The notes: generated from the sequence alone by a model not told the origin. A stretch of DNA of 64,000 nucleotides from Morinoia aosen (GCA_030386875.1 CM059567.1:80531130-80595129); one strand, 5' to 3'. Numbered from the stretch's first letter, positions 50,120 through 61,694 are shown. Program-made: numbers and translations.

Positions 50120-50238
50120 GCCAACGGCCATACCACGTTGAATGCACCGCTTCTCGTCCGATCAGCGAAGTTAAGCAACGTTGGGTCTGGTTAGTACTTG
50201 GATGGGTGACCGCCTGGGAACACCAGATGCTGTTGGCT
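50120..50238 (+). rRNA. 5S ribosomal RNA, unit 43 (3-bp leader deletion type)
   Basis: The gene matches the reference. Counterpart of unit 11, sharing CCATACGAG and TCTTTAGC in the spacer. Confidence 0.97.
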
Positions 50239-51103
50239 TTTTACCTTTTCCGTGTCTTCTTCGATGACAGGAATTTAGGTCAAATCTTCCGAGTGAATTC
50301 GATTTTTTCCGCGGGATTGTCCCGTGAGGTCATTTTTTTCAACACTTTAAATTCCTTGCTTGCCTGCATTCGCGTACCCGCAGGTTGGAACCAAGCTCCT
50401 ATTTTGATATTTGCACAGTCCAAAGGTCACCATTCAATGGTCGCCTTTTCTTCGTCACGTTCTGGAAAATCTTAAGCATCTAGATGGAATGAACCCGATG
50501 ATGTTCATCGGTTGATCGCCCTTTCCGGAAGCACATCTGTCTAGTGAATGAATATCTTTAGCAATGATTGCGCAGGTTATCTCAGCTTGCGCCCTATGAT
50601 GAGATCTTGGTGTTGGGCGCATCTTTTCCATACGAGTGTACTCCGCTGAATACATTCGGTGCTGATATTTTTCGATGGACGATTCACGTCGAGCCTCGGA
50701 AATGAGCTCTTCGACTGTTATGATGCGCATGCAAGAGTGACAGCTGTGAGCAGCTGCCTGCTGTTCAATGGTCTCAAGATTTTGGAAACTACAGCCCTCC
50801 GAAAGTGTAGTCATTTGCGGCTGTGAACGTTCTTTTTGTTTACGGGAGAAGCGTGAGGCTGGGAGATGAAGCTCAGTTGTAGGTAACAGTTTTCCGAGCA
50901 AATCGATCGTGATCGTGAATTTCGATGAATGCATCGCACACTGATTGAATGAATCATCGTGAGCTGGTGTGCAGGCTCCTGCTCAAAGTGAGCATTTGTT
51001 CCAATCCTGAGCTGTTTGACGACGTTCCCTGCAATTGAAAGGTGTGACTTTGTTTTTTTTTTCGCGCAATTTAGGACGTGGACTACAATCGATAATACTG
51101 TTA

Positions 51104-51511
51104 AGGCACCGCCACACCTTGCATTATGTCAATGCTACTTGTAACTTTGTTCGTGTCGCAGAACAACCGCTGCGGCTTAACGAGCTTTTGGATGAGCGCG
51201 TGACAAAGCGCGGCAGTCAGTTGCATATAAGCTTTGAGAGGAGGAGGACGTCAGACGACAATGTGCTCTGCAAAGCAGCTGCGCTCGGACTTTCGCGGAA
51301 CACGCTTGCGAGACAACAGTGAGCGCTTGAGCGAGACAACCGTACTCAATGACTGCTTGGCTAGCACTGGCTCTGCTGTGCGGTGTCGTCTGGCTACGTG
51401 AATCAGGAGGGCTGGACTTTTGTTCATGTGGCTGCCCGAGCGGTGAGAGAGCTCTGGGCAACTCGTCGGTGCGGCATGGAGTACTCGAAGTTGCAAGGTG
51501 TGGCGGTGCCT
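51104..51511. mobile_element. PIF/Harbinger-type MITE, copy 10
   Basis: Counterpart of copy 3, with the ATAATACTG flank and TTA duplications at 51101-51103 and 51512-51514. Confidence 0.9.
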
Positions 51512-51619
51512 TTAGTTGAGCGTCGAGCATAGTGAAGCGGCGACATCATCGAGTATTGTTTTACTTGAAAATAAGTTGGTCAAATACGAATTCGTTCGTT
51601 CGACATGGCAATCTTCCTC

Positions 51620-51738
51620 GCCAACGGCCATACCACGTTGAATGCACCGCTTCTCGTCCGATCAGCGAAGTTAAGCAACGTTGGGTCTGGTTAGTACTTG
51701 GATGGGTGACCGCCTGGGAACACCAGATGCTGTTGGCT
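51620..51738 (+). rRNA. 5S ribosomal RNA, unit 44 (downstream of MITE)
   Basis: The gene matches the reference, with the MITE-linked marker set. Counterpart of unit 12. Confidence 0.97.
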
Positions 51739-52707
51739 TTTTACCTTTTCCGTGTCTTCTTCGATGACAGGAATTTGGGTCAAATCTCCCGAGTGAATTC
51801 GATTTTTTCCGCGGGATTGTCCCGTGAGGTCATTTTTTTCAACACTTTAAATTCCTTGCTTGCCTGCATTCGCGTACCCGCAGGTTGGAACCAAGCTCCT
51901 ATTTTGATATTTGCGCAGTCCAAAGGTCACCATTCAATGGTCGCCTTTTCGTCGTCACGTTCTGGAAAATCTTAGGCATTTAGATAGAATGAGCCCAATG
52001 ATGTTCATCGATTGATCGCCCTTTCCGGAAGCACATCTGTCTAGTGAATGAATATTTTTGGCAATGATTGCGCAGGTTATCTCAGCTTGCGCCCTATGAT
52101 GAGATCTTGGTGTTGGGCGCATCTTTTCCATGCGAGTGTACTCCGCTGAATACATTCGGTGCTGATATTTTTCGATGGACGATTCACGTCGAGCCTCGGA
52201 AATGAGCTCTTCGACTGTTATGATGCGCATGCAAGAGTGACAGCTGTGAGCAGCTGCCTGCTGTTCAATGGTCTCAAGATTTTGGAAACTACAGCCCTCC
52301 GAAAGTGTAGTCATTTGCGGCTGTGAACGTTCTTTTTGTTTACGGGAGTAGCGTGAGGCTGGGAGATGAAGCTCAGTTGTAGGTAACAGTTTTCCGAGCA
52401 AATCGATCGTGATCGTGAATTTCGATGAATGCATCGCACACTGATTGAATGAATCATCGTGAGCTGGTGTGCAGGCTCCTGCTCAAAGTGAGCATTTGTT
52501 CCAATCCTGAGCTGTTTGACGACGTTCCCTGCAATTGAAAGGTGTGACTTTGTTTTTTTTTCGCGCAATTTAGGACGTGGACTACAATCGATAATACTGT
52601 TAGTTGAGCGTCGAGCATAGTGAAGCGGCGACATCATCGAGTATTGTTTTACTTGAAGATAAGTTGGTCAAATACGAATTCGTTCGTTCGACATGGCAAT
52701 CTTCCTC

Positions 52708-52826
52708 GCCAACGGCCATACCACGTTGAATGCACCGCTTCTCGTCCGATCAGCGAAGTTAAGCAACGTTGGGTCTGGTTAGTACTTGGATGGGTGACCG
52801 CCTGGGAACACCAGATGCTGTTGGCT
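52708..52826 (+). rRNA. 5S ribosomal RNA, unit 45
   Basis: The gene matches the reference. Counterpart of unit 13, sharing CATGCGCGTG but having CAGCTGTGAG and no CTAGCTTG, so the two have diverged or been partly converted. Confidence 0.97.
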
Positions 52827-53799
52827 TTTTACCTTTTCCGTGTCTTCTTCGATGACAGGAATTTGGGTCAAATCTTCCGAGTGAATTCGATTTTTTCCGC
52901 GGGATTGTCCCGTGAGGTCATTTTTTTCAACACTTTAAATTCCTTGCTTGCCTGCATTCGCGTACCCGCAGGTTGGAACCAAGCTCCTATTTTGATATTT
53001 GCGCAGTCCAAAGGTCACCATTCAATCAATGGTCGCCTTTTCGTCGTCACGTTCTGGAAAATCTTAGGCATTTAGATGGAATGAGCCCAATGATGTTCAT
53101 CGATTGATCGCCCTTTCCGGAAGCACATCTGTCTAGTGAATGAATATTTTTGGCAATGATTGCGCAGGTTATCTCAGCTTGCGCCCTATGATGAGATCTT
53201 GGTGTTGGGCGCATCTTTTCCATGCGCGTGTACTCCGCTGAATACATTCGGTGCTGATATTTTTCGATGGACGATTCACGTCGAGCCTCGGAAATGAGCT
53301 CTTCGACTGTTATGATGCGCATGCAAGAGTGACAGCTGTGAGCAGCTGCCTGCTGTTCAATGGTCTCAAGATTTTGGAAACTACAGCCCTCCGAAAGTGT
53401 AGTCATTTGCGGCTGTGAACGTTCTTTTTGTTTACGGGAGTAGCGTGAGGCTGGGAGATGAAGCTCAGTTGTAGGTAACAGTTTTCCGAGCAAATCGATC
53501 GTGATCGTGAATTTCGATGAATGCATCGCACACTGATTGAATGAATCATCGTGAGCTGGTGTGCAGGCTCCTGCTCAAAGTGAGCATTTGTTCCAATCCT
53601 GAGCTGTTTGACGACGTTCCCTGCAATTGAAAGGTGTGACTTTGTTTTTTTTTCGCGCAATTTAGGACGTGGACTACAATCGATAATACTGTTAGTTGAG
53701 CGTCGAGCATAGTGAAGCGGCGACATCATCGAGTATTGTTTTACTTGAAGATAAGTTGGTCAAATACGAATTCGTTCGTTCGACATGGCAATCTTCCTC

Positions 53800-53918
53800 G
53801 CCAACGGCCATACCACGTTGAATGCACCGCTTCTCGTCCGATCAGCGAAGTTAAGCAACGTTGGGTCTGGTTAGTACTTGGATGGGTGACCGCCTGGGAA
53901 CACCAGATGCTGTTGGCT
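53800..53918 (+). rRNA. 5S ribosomal RNA, unit 46
   Basis: The gene matches the reference. Counterpart of unit 14, sharing the whole diverged spacer set. Confidence 0.97.
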
Positions 53919-54888
53919 TTTTACCTTTTCCGTGTCTTCTTCGATGACAGGAATTTGGGTCAAATCTTCCGAGTGAATTCGATTTTTTCCGCGGGATTGT
54001 CCGGTGAGGTCATTTTTTTCAACACTTTAGATTCCTTGCTTGCCTGCATTCGCGTACCCGCAGGTTGGAACCAAGCTCCTATTTTGATATTTGCACAGTC
54101 CAAAGGTCACCATTCAATGGTCGCCTTTTCTTCGTCACGTTCTGGAAAATCTTAAGCATCTAGATGGAATGAACCCGATGATGTTCATCGGTTGATCGCC
54201 CTTTCCGGAAGCACATCTGTCTAGTGAATGAATATCTTTAGCAATGATTGCGCAGGTTATCTCAGCTTGCGCCCTATGATGAGATCTTGGTGTTGGGCGC
54301 ATCGTTTCCTTGCGAGTGTTCTCCGCTGAATACATTCGGTGCTGATATTTTTCGATGGACGATTCACGTCGAGCCTCGGAAATGAGCTCTTCGACTGTTA
54401 TGATGCGCATGCAAGAGTGACAGCTGTGAGCAGCTGCCTGCTGTTCAATGGTCTCAAGATTTTGGAAACTACAGCCCTCCGAAAGTGTAGTCATTTGCGG
54501 CTGTGAACGTTCTTTTTGTTTACGGGAGAAGCGTGAGGCTGGGAGATGAAGCTCAGTTGTAGGTAACAGTTTTCCGAGCAAATCGATCGTGATCGTGAAT
54601 TTCGATGAATGCATCGCACACTGATTGAATGAATCATCGTGAGCTGGTGTGCAGGCTCCTGCTCAAAGTGAGCATTTGTTCCAATCCTGAGCTGTTTGAC
54701 GACGTTCCCTGCAATTGAAAGGTGTGACTTTGTTTTTTTTTTCGCGCAATTTAGGACGTGGACTACAATCGATAATACTGTTAGTTGAGCGTCGAGCATA
54801 GTGAAGCGGCGACATCATCGAGTATTGTTTTACTTGAAAATAAGTTGGTCAAATACGAATTCGTTCGTTCGACATGGCAATCTTCCTC

Positions 54889-55007
54889 GCCAACGGCCAT
54901 ACCACGTTGAATGCACCGCTTCTCGTCCGATCAGCGAAGTTAAGCAACGTTGGGTCTGGTTAGTACTTGGATGGGTGACCGCCTGGGAACACCAGATGCT
55001 GTTGGCT
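54889..55007 (+). rRNA. 5S ribosomal RNA, unit 47 (unit 15/17 hybrid, no MITE)
   Basis: The gene matches the reference. Its front (empty MITE site, preceded by a unit 14 type spacer) matches unit 15. Its back (GACAGGAATTTG, TTAGATAG) matches unit 17, as do the units that follow. The join therefore lies in or near this unit. Confidence 0.97.
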
Positions 55008-55976
55008 TTTTACCTTTTCCGTGTCTTCTTCGATGACAGGAATTTGGGTCAAATCTCCCGAGTGAATTCGATTTTTTCCGCGGGATTGTCCCGTGAGGTC
55101 ATTTTTTTCAACACTTTAAATTCCTTGCTTGCCTGCATTCGCGTACCCGCAGGTTGGAACCAAGCTCCTATTTTGATATTTGCGCAGTCCAAAGGTCACC
55201 ATTCAATGGTCGCCTTTTCGTCGTCACGTTCTGGAAAATCTTAGGCATTTAGATAGAATGAGCCCAATGATGTTCATCGATTGATCGCCCTTTCCGGAAG
55301 CACATCTGTCTAGTGAATGAATATTTTTGGCAATGATTGCGCAGGTTATCTCAGCTTGCGCCCTATGATGAGATCTTGGTGTTGGGCGCATCTTTTCCAT
55401 GCGAGTGTACTCCGCTGAATACATTCGGTGCTGATATTTTTCGATGGACGATTCACGTCGAGCCTCGGAAATGAGCTCTTCGACTGTTATGATGCGCATG
55501 CAAGAGTGACAGCTGTGAGCAGCTGCCTGCTGTTCAATGGTCTCAAGATTTTGGAAACTACAGCCCTCCGAAAGTGTAGTCATTTGCGGCTGTGAACGTT
55601 CTTTTTGTTTACGGGAGTAGCGTGAGGCTGGGAGATGAAGCTCAGTTGTAGGTAACAGTTTTCCGAGCAAATCGATCGTGATCGTGAATTTCGATGAATG
55701 CATCGCACACTGATTGAATGAATCATCGTGAGCTGGTGTGCAGGCTCCTGCTCAAAGTGAGCATTTGTTCCAATCCTGAGCTGTTTGACGACGTTCCCTG
55801 CAATTGAAAGGTGTGACTTTGTTTTTTTTTCGCGCAATTTAGGACGTGGACTACAATCGATAATACTGTTAGTTGAGCGTCGAGCATAGTGAAGCGGCGA
55901 CATCATCGAGTATTGTTTTACTTGAAGATAAGTTGGTCAAATACGAATTCGTTCGTTCGACATGGCAATCTTCCTC

Positions 55977-56095
55977 GCCAACGGCCATACCACGTTGAAT
56001 GCACCGCTTCTCGTCCGATCAGCGAAGTTAAGCAACGTTGGGTCTGGTTAGTACTTGGATGGGTGACCGCCTGGGAACACCAGATGCTGTTGGCT
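55977..56095 (+). rRNA. 5S ribosomal RNA, unit 48
   Basis: The gene matches the reference. Counterpart of unit 18 at the second offset (35,145 bp). Confidence 0.97.
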
Positions 56096-57067
56096 TTTTA
56101 CCTTTTCCGTGTCTTCTTCGATGACAGGAATTTGGGTCAAATCTTCCGAGTGAATTCGATTTTTTCCGCGGGATTGTCCCGTGAGGTCATTTTTTTCAAC
56201 ACTTTAAATTCCTTGCTTGCCTGCATTCGCGTACCCGCAGGTTGGAACCAAGCTCCTATTTTGATATTTGCGCAGTCCAAAGGTCACCATTCAATCAATG
56301 GTCGCCTTTTCGTCGTCACGTTCTGGAAAATCTTAGGCATTTAGATGGAATGAGCCCAATGATGTTCATCGATTGATCGCCCTTTCCGGAAGCACATCTG
56401 TCTAGTGAATGAATATTTTTGGCAATGATTGCGCAGGTTATCTCAGCTTGCGCCCTATGATGAGATCTTGGTGTTGGGCGCATCTTTTCCATGCGAGTGT
56501 ACTCCGCTGAATACATTCGGTGCTGATATTTTTCGATGGACGATTCACGTCGAGCCTCGGAAATGAGCTCTTCGACTGTTATGATGCGCATGCAAGAGTG
56601 ACAGCTGTGAGCAGCTGCCTGCTGTTCAATGGTCTCAAGATTTTGGAAACTACAGCCCTCCGAAAGTGTAGTCATTTGCGGCTGTGAACGTTCTTTTTGT
56701 TTACGGGAGTAGCGTGAGGCTGGGAGATGAAGCTCAGTTGTAGGTAACAGTTTTCCGAGCAAATCGATCGTGATCGTGAATTTCGATGAATGCATCGCAC
56801 ACTGATTGAATGAATCATCGTGAGCTGGTGTGCAGGCTCCTGCTCAAAGTGAGCATTTGTTCCAATCCTGAGCTGTTTGACGACGTTCCCTGCAATTGAA
56901 AGGTGTGACTTTGTTTTTTTTTTTCGCGCAATTTAGGACGTGGACTACAATCGATAATACTGTTAGTTGAGCGTCGAGCATAGTGAAGCGGCGACATCGA
57001 GTATTGTTTTACTTGAAGATAAGTTGGTCAAATACGAATTCGTTCGTTCGACATGGCGATCTTCCTC

Positions 57068-57186
57068 GCCAACGGCCATACCACGTTGAATGCACCGCTT
57101 CTCGTCCGATCAGCGAAGTTAAGCAACGTTGGGTCTGGTTAGTACTTGGATGGGTGACCGCCTGGGAACACCAGATGCTGTTGGCT
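57068..57186 (+). rRNA. 5S ribosomal RNA, unit 49 (3-bp leader deletion type)
   Basis: The gene matches the reference. Counterpart of unit 19, sharing ATGGCGATC just upstream and TCTTTGGC downstream. Confidence 0.97.
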
Positions 57187-58051
57187 TTTTACCTTTTCCG
57201 TGTCTTCTTCGATGACAGGAATTTAGGTCAAATCTTCCGAGTGAATTCGATTTTTTCCGCGGGATTGTCCCGTGAGGTCATTTTTTTCAACACTTTAAAT
57301 TCCTTGCTTGCCTGCATTCGCGTACCCGCAGGTTGGAACCAAGCTCCTATTTTGATATTTGCACAGTCCAAAGGTCACCATTCAATGGTCGCCTTTTCTT
57401 CGTCACGTTCTGGAAAATCTTAAGCATCTAGATGGAATGAACCCGATGATGTTCATCGGTTGATCGCCCTTTCCGGAAGCACATCTGTCTAGTGAATGAA
57501 TATCTTTGGCAATGATTGCGCAGGTTATCTCAGCTTGCGCCCTATGATGAGATCTTGGTGTTGGGCGCATCTTTTCCATGCGAGTGTACTCCGCTGAATA
57601 CATTCGGTGCTGATATTTTTCGATGGACGATTCACGTCGAGCCTCGGAAATGAGCTCTTCGACTGTTATGATGCGCATGCAAGAGTGACAGCTGTGAGCA
57701 GCTGCCTGCTGTTCAATGGTCTCAAGATTTTGGAAACTACAGCCCTCCGAAAGTGTAGTCATTTGCGGCTGTGAACGTTCTTTTTGTTTACGGGAGAAGC
57801 GTGAGGCTGGGAGATGAAGCTCAGTTGTAGGTAACAGTTTTCCGAGCAAATCGATCGTGATCGTGAATTTCGATGAATGCATCGCACACTGATTGAATGA
57901 ATCATCGTGAGCTGGTGTGCAGGCTCCTGCTCAAAGTGAGCATTTGTTCCAATCCTGAGCTGTTTGACGACGTTCCCTGCAATTGAAAGGTGTGACTTTG
58001 TTTTTTTTTTCGCGCAATTTAGGACGTGGACTACAATCGATAATACTGTTA

Positions 58052-58459
58052 AGGCACCGCCACACCTTGCATTATGTCAATGCTACTTGTAACTTTGTTC
58101 GTGTCGCAGAACAACCGCTGCGGCTTAACGAGCTTTTGGATGAGCGCGTGACAAAGCGCGGCAGTCAGTTGCATATAAGCTTTGAGAGGAGGAGGACGTC
58201 AGACGACAATGTGCTCTGCAAAGCAGCTGCGCTCGGACTTTCGCGGAACACGCTTGCGAGACAACAGTGAGCGCTTGAGCGAGACAACCGTACTCAATGA
58301 CTGCTTGGCTAGCACTGGCTCTGCTGTGCGGTGTCGTCTGGCTACGTGAATCAGGAGGGCTGGACTTTTGTTCATGTGGCTGCCCGAGCGGTGAGAGAGC
58401 TCTGGGCAACTCGTCGGTGCGGCATGGAGTACTCGAAGTTGCAAGGTGTGGCGGTGCCT
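58052..58459. mobile_element. PIF/Harbinger-type MITE, copy 11
   Basis: Counterpart of copy 5, with the ATAATACTG flank. It is the last MITE in the window. Confidence 0.9.
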
Positions 58460-58567
58460 TTAGTTGAGCGTCGAGCATAGTGAAGCGGCGACATCATCGA
58501 GTATTGTTTTACTTGAAAATAAGTTGGTCAAATACGAATTCGTTCGTTCGACATGGCAATCTTCCTC

Positions 58568-58686
58568 GCCAACGGCCATACCACGTTGAATGCACCGCTT
58601 CTCGTCCGATCAGCGAAGTTAAGCAACGTTGGGTCTGGTTAGTACTTGGATGGGTGACCGCCTGGGAACACCAGATGCTGTTGGCT
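58568..58686 (+). rRNA. 5S ribosomal RNA, unit 50 (downstream of MITE)
   Basis: The gene matches the reference, with the MITE-linked marker set. Counterpart of unit 20. Confidence 0.97.
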
Positions 58687-59726
58687 TTTTACCTTTTCCG
58701 TGTCTTCTTCGATGACAGGAATTTGGGTCAAATCTCCCGAGTGAATTCGATTTTTTCCGCGGGATTGTCCCGTGAGGTCATTTTTTTCAACACTTTAAAT
58801 TCCTTGCTTGCCTGCATTCGCGTACCCGCAGGTTGGAACCAAGCTCCTATTTTGATATTTGCGCAGTCCAAAGGTCACCATTCAATGGTCGCCTTTTCGT
58901 CGTCACGTTCTGGAAAATCTTAGGCATTTAGATAGAATGAGCCCAATGATGTTCATCGATTGATCGCCCTTTCCGGAAGCACATCTGTCTAGTGAATGAA
59001 TATTTTTGGCAATGATTGCGCAGGTTATCTCAGCTTGCGCCCTATGATGAGATCTTGGTGTTGGGCGCATCTTTTCCATGCGAGTGTACTCCGCTGAATA
59101 CATTCGGTGCTGATATTTTTCGATGGACGATTCACGTCGAGCCTCGGAAATGAGCTCTTCGACTGTTATGATGCGCATGCAAGAGTGACAGCTGTGAGCA
59201 GCTGCCTGCTGTTCAATGGTCTCAAGATTTTGGAAACTACAGCCCTCCGAAAGTGTAGTCATTTGCGGCTGTGAACGTTCTTTTTGTTTACGGGAGTAGC
59301 GTGAGGCTGGGAGATGAAGCTCAGTTGTAGGTAACAGTTTTCCGAGCAAATCGATCGTGATCGTGAATTTCGATGAATGCATCGCACACTGATTGAATGA
59401 ATCATCGTGAGCTGGTGTGCAGGCTCCTGCTCAAAGTGAGCATTTGTTCCAATCCTGAGCTGTTTGACGACGTTCCCTGCAATTGAAAGGTGTGACTTTG
59501 TTTTTTTTTCGCGCAATTTAGGACGTGGACTACAATCGATAATACTGTTAGTTGAGCGTCGAGCATAGTGAAGCGGCGACATCATCGAGTATTGTTTTAC
59601 TTGAAGATAAGTTGGTCAAATACGAATTCGTTCGTTCGACATGGCAATCTTCCTCGCCAACGGCCATACCACGTTGAATGCACCGCTTCTCGTCCGATCA
59701 GCGAAGTTAACCCGCGCACTGTAACT

Positions 59727-59922
59727 GGTCGCCTCATTTACCAGGCTCACTGGTTGCCAGACGTAAGGCATAACCCCAAGTTGTTATACACCAAAATGAT
59801 CGTCTCAGCGAGTGCTACACAGCTGGAGCCAGAAACCCCCACATTGTGGGGGTTAAGGCAGAGCTCCAACCACTTGGAAGTTGGGAGGGGTAAGCACAGT
59901 CAGTGTGGTAAATGAGGCGACC
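59727..59922. repeat. Inner inverted repeat of the piggyBac-type element
   Basis: GGTCGCCTCATTTACC at 59727-59742 is exactly complementary to GGTAAATGAGGCGACC at 59907-59922. The two 16-bp arms enclose 164 bp. Both lie in the left quarter of the element, so this is not the usual symmetrical sub-terminal repeat. It could be a transposase-binding repeat or the relic of an older nested insertion. Confidence 0.8.
59834..59854. repeat. G/C-rich hairpin inside the piggyBac-type element
   Basis: AACCCCCAC and GTGGGGGTT form a perfect 9-bp stem around an ATT loop. It lies within the inner inverted repeat, so the left quarter of the element could fold into a nested stem. Confidence 0.75.
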
Positions 59923-59999
59923 GTGAAAGGGTGTGCGTGCGAACAGTCAGTGGCAGCCTCAGTTACCAGCGAAACTACTCAGGGCCTTATTTCGCCTTA

Positions 60000-60480
60000 T
60001 TTCGTAAAAATGGCAAATAAGACAAATCTGAAGTCAGTAGCGTGTAGAACAGTATTTTATTCATATTGTGTGAAAATTACAAGTTTCGAAACACTATACT
60101 TACAGTAATATAACCAGACATGCAAACATGCATTTATGTAGGAACTAAAACGAAGAATGGATAACACCTAGTAGACATAAATGGTCATAACTTTTTTTCT
60201 AATTGTTGTAGAGGAAAAATAAAAACATCAGTAGGTTTGGAAGGATTTTCTGCATAAAATAGCAGTGAAAAACATTACATTGTTCCCAAAACACAAAAAT
60301 GGCCATTGATCTCTTTGAAGCAATGTTGTGCAAAAATCTACGGAGTTTGACTCCATATTACAAAGAAACGGTTCAAGTTATCAAAAATCTGACAACATCA
60401 AAGTGTAAAGCAACATTTTTTACTCATTACTTCATATTTTTACATCTCTGCCTATTACGGTAAGTGAACAGGGAACGGCA
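60000..60480. other. AT-rich interior of the piggyBac-type element
   Basis: This stretch is clearly richer in A and T than the array and has many short A and T runs. It has no long open frame and no RNA gene that I can recognise, and it is probably non-coding filler of the transposon. Confidence 0.6.
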
Positions 60481-60602
60481 GAGTAACGCGGGTAAATTGA
60501 CTACTTTTCTGAGGGATGCGCGACCGTGCGCGGGTTAAGCAACGTTGGGTCTGGTTAGTACTTGGATGGGTGACCGCCTGGGAACACCAGATGCTGTTGG
60601 CT

Positions 60603-61575
60603 TTTTACCTTTTCCGTGTCTTCTTCGATGACAGGAATTTGGGTCAAATCTTCCGAGTGAATTCGATTTTTTCCGCGGGATTGTCCCGTGAGGTCATTTT
60701 TTTCAACACTTTAAATTCCTTGCTTGCCTGCATTCGCGTACCCGCAGGTTGGAACCAAGCTCCTATTTTGATATTTGCGCAGTCCAAAGGTCACCATTCA
60801 ATCAATGGTCGCCTTTTCGTCGTCACGTTCTGGAAAATCTTAGGCATTTAGATGGAATGAGCCCAATGATGTTCATCGATTGATCGCCCTTTCCGGAAGC
60901 ACATCTGTCTAGTGAATGAATATTTTTGGCAATGATTGCGCAGGTTATCTCAGCTTGCGCCCTATGATGAGATCTTGGTGTTGGGCGCATCTTTTCCATG
61001 CGAGTGTACTCCGCAAAATACATTCGGTGCTGATATTTTTCGATGGACGATTCACGTCGAGCCTCGGAAATGAGCTCTTCGACTGTTATGATGCGCATGC
61101 AAGAGTGACAGCTCTGAGCAGCTGCCTGCTGTTCAATGGTCTCAAGATTTTGGAAACTACAGCCCTCCGAAAGTGTAGTCATTTGCGGCTGTGAACGTTC
61201 TTTTTGTTTACGGGAGTAGCGTGAGGCTGGGAGATGAAGCTCAGTTGTAGGTAACAGTTTTCCGAGCAAATCGATCGTGATCGTGAATTTCGATGAATGC
61301 ATCGCACACTGATTGAATGAATCATCGTGAGCTGGTGTGCAGGCTCCTGCTCAAAGTGAGCATTTGTTCCAATCCTGAGCTGTTTGACGACGTTCCCTGC
61401 AATTGAAAGGTGTGACTTTGTTTTTTTTTCGCGCAATTTAGGACGTGGACTACAATCGATAATACTGTTAGTTGAGCGTCGAGCATAGTGAAGCGGCGAC
61501 ATCATCGAGTATTGTTTTACTTGAAGATAAGTTGGTCAAATACGAATTCGTTCGTTCGACATGGCAATCTTCCTC
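60603..61575. other. Spacer after the split unit
   Basis: Standard spacer with TCAATCAATGG, TTAGATGG and CAGCTCTGAG, closest to the spacer after unit 13. It has a private CCGCAAAATAC in place of CCGCTGAATAC. It does not match the spacer after unit 21, so correspondence with the first block ends in unit 51. Confidence 0.8.
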
Positions 61576-61694
61576 GCCAACGGCCATACCACGTTGAATG
61601 CACCGCTTCTCGTCCGATCAGCGAAGTTAAGCAACGTTGGGTCTGGTTAGTACTTGGATGGGTGACCGCCTGGGAACACCAGATGCTGTTGGCT
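61576..61694 (+). rRNA. 5S ribosomal RNA, unit 52
   Basis: The gene matches the reference. The spacer is of unit 14 type (TCCGGTGAGG, TTTAGATTCC, TTAAGCATCTAG) but keeps GTGTACTCC and has a private GATATTATTCG that puts a stop in the 159-codon minus-strand frame. Confidence 0.97.

Larger units (their letters stand above)
37733..55007. repeat. Large duplicated block, second copy (units 33-47)
   Basis: Partner of the block at 1-17276. Differences are few: CCTGCTG after unit 34, the private leader base of unit 35, GGAAAGTCTT after unit 40, the T-run change after unit 41, and several bases after unit 45. It ends in the hybrid unit 47. Confidence 0.9.
54889..59710. repeat. Second duplicated segment, second copy (units 47-51)
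   Basis: Partner of 19744-24564. It follows directly on the first duplicated block because two units (about 2,586 bp) present in the first copy are missing here. Confidence 0.8.
59711..60534. mobile_element. Non-autonomous piggyBac-type element
   Basis: This 824-bp insertion is flanked by TTAA (59707-59710 and 60535-60538), which is single in intact 5S genes (AGTTAAGC). It begins CCCGCGCACTGT and ends ACCGTGCGCGGG, giving inverted ends of nine perfect bases and 11 of 12 overall. A TTAA target and CCC..GGG ends are the hallmark of piggyBac elements. It has an inner inverted repeat, a G/C-rich hairpin and an AT-rich right half. The longest frame (75 codons at 59881-60108) shows no transposase features, so the element must be moved in trans. 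It is the only copy in the window. Confidence 0.9.
59656..60602 (+). pseudogene. 5S rRNA pseudogene, unit 51, split by a transposon
   Basis: The first 55 nt (59656-59710) and the last 64 nt (60539-60602) of a reference-type 5S gene are separated by an 824-bp insertion plus a duplicated TTAA. The break is at nt 52-55, inside the A box. This separates the A box from the C box by over 800 bp, and any transcript would meet several T runs inside the insertion. The gene is therefore almost certainly not expressed as 5S RNA. The two halves carry no other change, so the insertion is young or the unit is still being homogenised. Confidence 0.95.

Noticed and set aside
59881-60108. 75-codon frame in the piggyBac-type element as a transposase remnant
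   Set aside because: It is too short, has no DDD-type or zinc-binding pattern that I can see, and runs into AT-rich sequence.
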